Notes under the pieces: model-generated
The model's input: only the letters and a program-made list of their open reading frames with translations
Databases searched by the model: none
What the model was told of the DNA's origin: nothing
Assembly (NCBI GenBank): GCA_036417435.1
Contig: CM070911.1
Span: 8,680,001 to 8,744,000 of the forward strand
Reading direction: 5' to 3'
Length of the DNA stretch: 64,000 bases
Source of the DNA: Inia geoffrensis
Lineage: Eukaryota > Chordata > Mammalia > Artiodactyla > Iniidae
Shown: positions 59,030 to 64,000 of the stretch, one piece after another
Numbering within the stretch: position 1 is the stretch's first letter
Layout: the number at the start of each line of letters is the position of its first letter
Translations under genes and position numbers: made by a program

Positions 59030-59745
59030 GCATCTGGCAAATGTTCACTGAGTATATACTATGGACAACGGCCTGTGCTAGGCATTGGAAATGGATAGTT
59101 GAATAAGATACGGTCACACACGTTCTTCTCCTATAGATTTCACAGTCTAATACAGCAACTATATCATAGCTTTGTTATGAGATTGAAGGAGTTATTGGAT
59201 GTAAAGCACTTAGAACAGTTCTTGACACCTAGTGTTGACATATGGTAAGCACTGTGTGATGGTGAGGGTAGAGCAATATTAGGGGATGAAGATGGACATA
59301 TTGGGAAGAATCAGAAAATGATGAGCTTCATATGTCATGCATATTTTTCATGCATGAAAAAAGCAGTGATTGAAGAACAGGAAACAGGTGAGTGAGGTGA
59401 TCACTCATGTGTCCCGTAAAGACCATTGTGACTGCTGTTTGGAGGATGGATTTAAGATCCAGGGGCTAGAAGGCTCAACATCAGTTGTAAGGCAATTAAC
59501 TTAGATAAGGAGAAAGAAGACAGTGGGCTGAATGAAGGGAGTAGCATGCAGGCTGGAGGACGAAGGGAATATTTGAGATTTTTAGGATGGGGGGATTGGT
59601 GGCTATTGGTAATTCACTGGAAATAAAAGGCAGTGGGAGTACAATGTAGAGTCTCATTTGATGCCCTAGTTTCTAGAAGAGGTGACTGGTAGACAGTTGA
59701 GCCTTAAATGAGAAAAGTGAAAGTAAAAGAGGAGCACTTTTAGCG
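59030..59745 (-). mobile_element. L2 LINE fossil (antisense)
   Basis: Antisense L2: atgttcactgagtatatact, gcctgtgctaggcattggaa, ctatagatttcacagtctaa and a gaggacgaagggaatatttg block near the right end. Confidence 0.65.
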
Positions 59746-59794
59746 GAGAGGTTTTGAGTTCACAGCTTTCCTAAGAGCTGCATCACTAAACAGA

Positions 59795-59985
59795 GAATGC
59801 ACTTAGCTGGCTTCAAACTCTGCCAACTCAGCAGTTTAATTCTTGGATAAGGCACTGCATCACTCTGGACTTCCATTTCCAAACTTATAAAATGGGGGCA
59901 AATACTATCCAAAGGGTTGTTGAGAAAGTGAACAAAGATAATGTATATAGGAGCCCCTTACTTGAGATGACAAGACTTAGTATGT
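59795..59985 (+). mobile_element. MIR SINE fossil
   Basis: Sense MIR: tagctggcttcaaactctgc, ggacttccatttccaaactt, ataaaatgggggcaaatact, then gggttgttgagaaagtgaac. Confidence 0.7.
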
Positions 59986-60469
59986 GCTGGAGGTTCTTAC
60001 TTTGAAGAATGGTGAAGATTTCACTCTGAATGGTTTGTTCAGTTTCAGAAACTTGCCTGAGAGGAAAAGACTTATTCATAAACTTGTGCATTCGTGCCCT
60101 CTCTTTTTCATTTATTTATTCATTCATCCAGTTGGCAAGAATTTATTGAGGACTTTCTGTGTATAGGTAATGTGTCAGGTGCTTTGACAGGGAGGAGTCA
60201 CTTTGGCAAACAAGGATTCCTTTGGGTGCCAACTGTGTCTCTGTGCTAAAACTACTGTCAGATTTACTTTGATTATGTCTGTATCCCTGCTCTGCAGCCT
60301 AAGAATGCAACAGAGATGAGATCTCCCTTAGGATCTCAAAGGACCCAACATTGATCCTTTACGTTGCTCTGATGACAACAAGATAGTACGCTGGATGATT
60401 GCCAGTTAGTCAATATTTCTTTTCATTTTGAATTAAATTAATTGGTAGACAAGTTGTTATTAACAGCAA

Positions 60470-60656
60470 CAATAAAAATAATAGCTAAAATCTACTGAGT
60501 GTTTTCTAATAAATTGTACCTCACTACCTCGATTAATTCTGTGAGGTGATTTATTTTTTTCCTAGTTTACAGCTGAGGAAATTGGGGCTAAAGGAGGTTA
60601 AATGTCAGTTAAAATCATACAGCTAGTAAGCAGGAGAGCTGGGACTGTAACTGAGG
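60470..60656 (-). mobile_element. MIR SINE fossil cut by the L1
   Basis: Antisense MIR: aaaatctactgagtgttttc, then gaggaaattggggctaaagg and acagctagtaagcaggagag, ending at gggactgtaactgagg where the L1 tail begins. The missing half should lie beyond the right edge of the window, on the other side of the L1. Confidence 0.75.
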
Positions 60657-63600
60657 TTTTTTTTTTTTATTTTTTATTTTTTATTTTTTATTTTTTTTAT
60701 TTATTTATTTTTTTTACATCTTTATTGGGTTAAAATTGCTCCACAATGGTGTGTCAGTTTCTACTTTATAACAAAGTGAATCAGTTATATATATACAGAT
60801 GTTCACATATTTCTTCCCTCTTGCGTCTCTCTCCTTCCTTCTCTCCCTATCCCACCCCTCCAGACAGTCACAAAGCACCGAGCTGATATCCCTGTGCCAA
60901 GCGGTTGCTTCCCATTAGCTATCTACCTTACGTTTGTTAGTATATATATGTCCATGCCCCTCCCTCGCCCTCCCATAGCTCACCCCTCCCCCTCCCCATA
61001 TCCTCAAGTCCGTTCTCCAGAAGGTCTGTGTCTTTATTCCTGTCTTACCCCTAGGTTCTTCATAACATTTTTTTTTCTCTTAAATTCCATATATATGTGT
61101 TAGCATACGGTATTTCTCTTTGTCTTTCTGACTTACTTCACTCTGTATGACAGACTCGAGGTCTATCCACCTCATTACAAATAGCTCAATTTCGTTTCTT
61201 TTTAACGCTGAGTAGTATTCCATTGTGTATATGTGCCACATCTTCTTTATCCATTCATCTGACGATGGGCACTTAGGTTGTTTCCATCTCTGGGATATTG
61301 TAAATAGAGCTGCGATGAACATTTTGGTACACGCCTCTTTTTCAATTTTGGTTTTCTCAGGGTATATGCCCAGTAGTGGGATTGCTGGGTCATATGGTAG
61401 TTCTATTTTTAGTTTTTTAAGGAACCTCCATACTGTTCTCCATAGTGGCTGAACCAATTTACATTCCCACCAGCAGTGCAAGAGGGTTCCCTTTTGTCCA
61501 CACCCTCTCCAGCATTTATTGTTTCTAGATTTTTTGATGATGGCCATTCTAACTGGTGTGAGATGATATCTCATTGTAGTTTTGATTTGCATTTCTCTAA
61601 TGATTAATGATGATGAGCATTCTTTCATGTGTTTGCTGGCAGCCTGCATATCTTCTTTGGAGAAATGTCTATTTAGGTCTTCTGCCCATTTTTGGATTGG
61701 GTTGTTTGTTTTTTTGTTATTGAGCTGCATAAGCTGCTTGTAAATTTTGGAGATTAATCCTTTGTCAGTTGCTTCATTTGCAAATATTTTCTCCCATTCT
61801 GAGGGTTGTCTTTTGGTCTTGTTTATGGTTTCCTTTGCTGTGCAAAAGCTTTGAAGTTTCATTAGGTCCCATTTGTTTATTTTTGTTTTTATTTCCATTG
61901 CTCTAGGAGGTGGGTCAAAAAGGATCTTGCTGTGATTTATGTCATAGAGTGTTCTGCCTATGTTTTCCTCTAAAAGTTTGATAGTTTCTGGCCTTACATT
62001 TAGGTCTTTAATCCATTTTGAGCTTATTTTTGTGTATGGTGTTAGGGAGTGATCTAAGCTCATACTTTTACATGTAGCTGTCCAGTTTTCCCAGCACCAC
62101 TTATTGAAGAGGCTGTCCTTTCTCCACTGTATATTCCTGCCACCATTATCAAAGATAAGGTGTCCATATGTGCGTGGGTTTATCTCTGGGCTTTCTATTC
62201 TGTTCCATTGATCTATCGTTCTGTTTTTGTGCCAGTACCATACTGTCTTGATTACTGTAGCTTTGTAGTATAGTCTGAAGTCAGGGAGCCTGATTCCTCC
62301 AGCTCCGTTTTTCACTCTCAAGATTGCTTTAGCTATTCGGGGTCTTTTGTGCTTCCATACAAATTGTGAAATTTTTTGTTCTAGTTCTGTGAAAAATGCC
62401 AGTGGCAGTTTGATAGGGATTGCATTGAATCTATAGATTGCTTTGGGTAGTAGAGTCATTTTCACAATGTTGATTCTTCCAATCCAAGAACATGGTATAT
62501 CCCTCCATCTGTTTGTATCGTCTTTAATTTCTTTCATCAGTGTCTTATAATTTTCTGCATACAGGTCTTTTGTCTCCCTAGGTAGGTTTATTCCTAGGTA
62601 TTTTATTCTTTTTGTTGCAATGGTAAATGGGAGTGTTTTCTTGATTTCACTTTCAGATTTTTCATCACTAGTATATAGGAATGCCAGAGATTTCTGTGCG
62701 TTAATTTTGTAGCCTGCTACTTTACCAAATTCATTGATTATGTCTAGTAATTTTCTGGTAGCATCTTTAGGATTCTCTATGTATAGTATCATGTCATCTG
62801 CAAACAGTGACAGCTTTACTTCTTCTTTTCCGATTTGGATTCCTTTTATTTCCTTTTCTTCTCTGATTGCTGTGGCTAAAACTTCCAAAACTATGTTGAA
62901 TAAGAGTGGTGAGAGTGGGCAACCTTGTCTTGTTCCTGATCTTAGTGGAAATGCTTTCAGTTTTTCACCATTGAGGATGATGTTGGCTGTGGGTTTGTCA
63001 TATATGGCCTTTATTATGTTGAGGAAAGGTCCCTCTATGCCTACTTTCTGTAGGGTTTTTATCATAAATGGGTGTTGAATTTTGTCAAAAGCTTTCTCTG
63101 CATCTATTGAGATGATCATATGGTTTTTCTCCTTCAATTTGTTAATATGGTTTATCACATTGATAGATTTGCGTATATTGAAGAATCCTTGCATTCCTGG
63201 AATAAACCCCACTTGATCATGGTGTATGATCCTTTTGATGTGCTGTTGGATTCTGTTTGCTAGTATTTTGTTGAGGATTTTTGCATCTATGTTCATCAGT
63301 GATATTGGCCTGTAGTTTTCTTTCTTTGTGACATCCTTGTCTGGTTTTGGTATCAAGGTGATGGTGGCCTCATAGAAGGAATTGGGGAGTGTTCCTCCCT
63401 CTGCTATGTTTTGGAAGAGTTTGAGAAGGATAGGTGTTAGCTCTTCTCTAAATGCTTCATAGAATTCGCCTGTGAAGCCATCTGGTCCTGGGCTTTTGTT
63501 TGTTGGAAGATTTTTAATCACAGTTTCAATTTCAGTGTTTGTGATTGGTCTGTTCATATTTTCTATTTCTTCCTGATTCAGTCTTGGTAGTTTGTGCATT

Positions 63601-64000
63601 TCTAAGAATTTGTCCATTTCTTCCAGATTGTCCATTTTATTGGCATAGAGTTGCTTGTAGTAATCTCTCATGATCTTTTTTATTTCTGCAGTGTCAGTTG
63701 TTACTTCTCCTTTTTCATTTCTAATTCTATTGATTTGAGTCTTCTCCCTTTTTTTCTTGATGAGTCTGGCTAATGGTTTATCTATTTTGTTTATCTTCTC
63801 AAAGAACCAACTTTTAGTTTTATTGATCTTTGCTATTGTTTCCTTCATTTCTTTTTCGTTTATTTCTGATCTGATTTTTATAATTTCTTTCCTTCTACTA
63901 AATTTGGGGGTTTTTTGTTCTTCTTTCTCTAATTGCTTTAGGTGTAAGGTTAGGTTGTTTATTCGAGATGTTTCCTGCTTCTTAAGGTGGGCTTGTATTG
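60657..64000 (-). mobile_element. young LINE-1, 3' part (5' end outside window)
   Basis: Minus-strand L1 with 3' end at 60657. The patterned tail (AAAAAT-like units, plus strand T-rich) covers 60657-60715. A polyadenylation signal AATAAA lies at 60721-60726 (plus strand tttatt), about 5 bases from the tail. The 3' UTR is about 350 bp, followed by ORF2 from 61080 to the edge. At least 3.3 kb is present, so it is not one of the short truncated copies common here. It is inserted in an antisense MIR. The unbroken ORF2 and long tail suggest recent insertion. The 5' UTR, ORF1, the endonuclease domain and the second target-site copy lie outside. Confidence 0.95.
61080..64000 (-). CDS. LINE-1 ORF2 protein, C-terminal part (partial at window edge)
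   Basis: ORF2p makes the endonuclease/reverse transcriptase that copies L1 RNA into genomic DNA by target-primed reverse transcription. The frame is open from base 64000 to the TAA at 61080-61082, about 972 codons; an internal Met at 63848 is not the true start. Numbering from that Met, the fingers/palm region holds PGPDGF at 120-125, the first catalytic Asp in SIDAEKAFD (D249), [11 protein letters not shown] at 307-317 and the active-site FADD at 349-352 with both aspartates present. The C-terminal cysteine/histidine motif is C779-x3-C783-x7-H791-x4-C796. The protein ends HIYGI. No stop or frameshift was seen. Full-length L1 ORF2p is about 1275 residues, so roughly the first 300, including the endonuclease, lie off the window. 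Whether the whole element is active cannot be told here. Confidence 0.95.
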   Translation of the reverse strand, partial: IQAHLKKQETSRINNLTLHLKQLEKEEQKTPKFSRRKEIIKIRSEINEKEMKETIAKINKTKSWFFEKINKIDKPLARLIKKKREKTQINRIRNEKGEVTTDTAEIKKIMRDYYKQLYANKMDNLEEMDKFLEMHKLPRLNQEEIENMNRPITNTEIETVIKNLPTNKSPGPDGFTGEFYEAFREELTPILLKLFQNIAEGGTLPNSFYEATITLIPKPDKDVTKKENYRPISLMNIDAKILNKILANRIQQHIKRIIHHDQVGFIPGMQGFFNIRKSINVINHINKLKEKNHMIISIDAEKAFDKIQHPFMIKTLQKVGIEGPFLNIIKAIYDKPTANIILNGEKLKAFPLRSGTRQGCPLSPLLFNIVLEVLATAIREEKEIKGIQIGKEEVKLSLFADDMILYIENPKDATRKLLDIINEFGKVAGYKINAQKSLAFLYTSDEKSESEIKKTLPFTIATKRIKYLGINLPRETKDLYAENYKTLMKEIKDDTNRWRDIPCSWIGRINIVKMTLLPKAIYRFNAIPIKLPLAFFTELEQKISQFVWKHKRPRIAKAILRVKNGAGGIRLPDFRLYYKATVIKTVWYWHKNRTIDQWNRIESPEINPRTYGHLIFDNGGRNIQWRKDSLFNKWCWENWTATCKSMSLDHSLTPYTKISSKWIKDLNVRPETIKLLEENIGRTLYDINHSKILFDPPPRAMEIKTKINKWDLMKLQSFCTAKETINKTKRQPSEWEKIFANEATDKGLISKIYKQLMQLNNKKTNNPIQKWAEDLNRHFSKEDMQAASKHMKECSSSLIIREMQIKTTMRYHLTPVRMAIIKKSRNNKCWRGCGQKGTLLHCWWECKLVQPLWRTVWRFLKKLKIELPYDPAIPLLGIYPEKTKIEKEACTKMFIAALFTISQRWKQPKCPSSDEWIKKMWHIYTMEYYSALKRNEIELFVMRWIDLESVIQSEVSQKDKEKYRMLTHIYGI

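Noticed and set aside
62734..63078. 114-codon plus-strand frame
   Set aside because: It is antisense to the reverse-transcriptase region of L1 ORF2.

Overview
The window looks like a stretch of mammalian, most likely cetacean (whale or dolphin), nuclear DNA with no recognisable host gene. The lineage call rests on the short repeats. Five tRNA-derived SINEs are of the CHR type (tail fragment ccaccagggaagccc; both the short CHR-2-like and the longer CHR-1-like form), which is known from Cetacea, hippos and ruminants. No ruminant-specific Bov-B or Bov-tA copy was seen. The rest is the usual eutherian background: MIR and L2 fossils, MLT1 (MaLR) LTRs, MER1 hAT elements, old L1M pieces, younger cetartiodactyl L1 3' ends and microsatellites.

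Layout. 1-10 kb: single-copy sequence with an MLT1 LTR, one CHR-2 SINE with a perfect 13 bp target-site duplication, old L1 3' UTR pieces and MIRs. 9.4-12 kb: a long L2 fossil, an ancient repeat ending in a (CT)n(CA)n microsatellite, and an L1 3' end carrying a (CTAT)n array. 12-22 kb: MIR/L2 fossils, an MLT1 LTR and a GC-richer single-copy stretch at 17.2-17.96 kb that could be regulatory. 22.5-23.2 kb: a MER1 hAT element in which about 45 tandem 10 bp units have grown. 24-33 kb: L1 fragments and four CHR SINEs. 36.6-37.6 kb: an L1 with an inverted 5' part. 39.4-40.04 kb: a second MER1 copy without the array, which shows the ancestral state. 40.5-42 kb: a long L2 and an MLT1 LTR. 43.2-46 kb: two probable LTRs. 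47-60 kb: L1/L2/MIR fossils, including an L1 nested in an L1 at 53.1 kb. 60.66-64 kb: the 3' part of a young L1 on the minus strand.

The only convincing protein-coding sequence is L1 ORF2 (minus strand, 61080 to the right edge). It stays open for about 972 codons with reverse-transcriptase and C-terminal cysteine/histidine motifs intact. All other long reading frames fall in repeats or look like chance frames. I found no rRNA, tRNA gene, snRNA, CRISPR array or multi-gene system. The most unusual feature is the MER1-born decamer minisatellite, which is GC-rich, strongly strand-asymmetric and predicted to be G-quadruplex-prone on the minus strand. Repeat family names come from recognition of the sequence, not from a library search.
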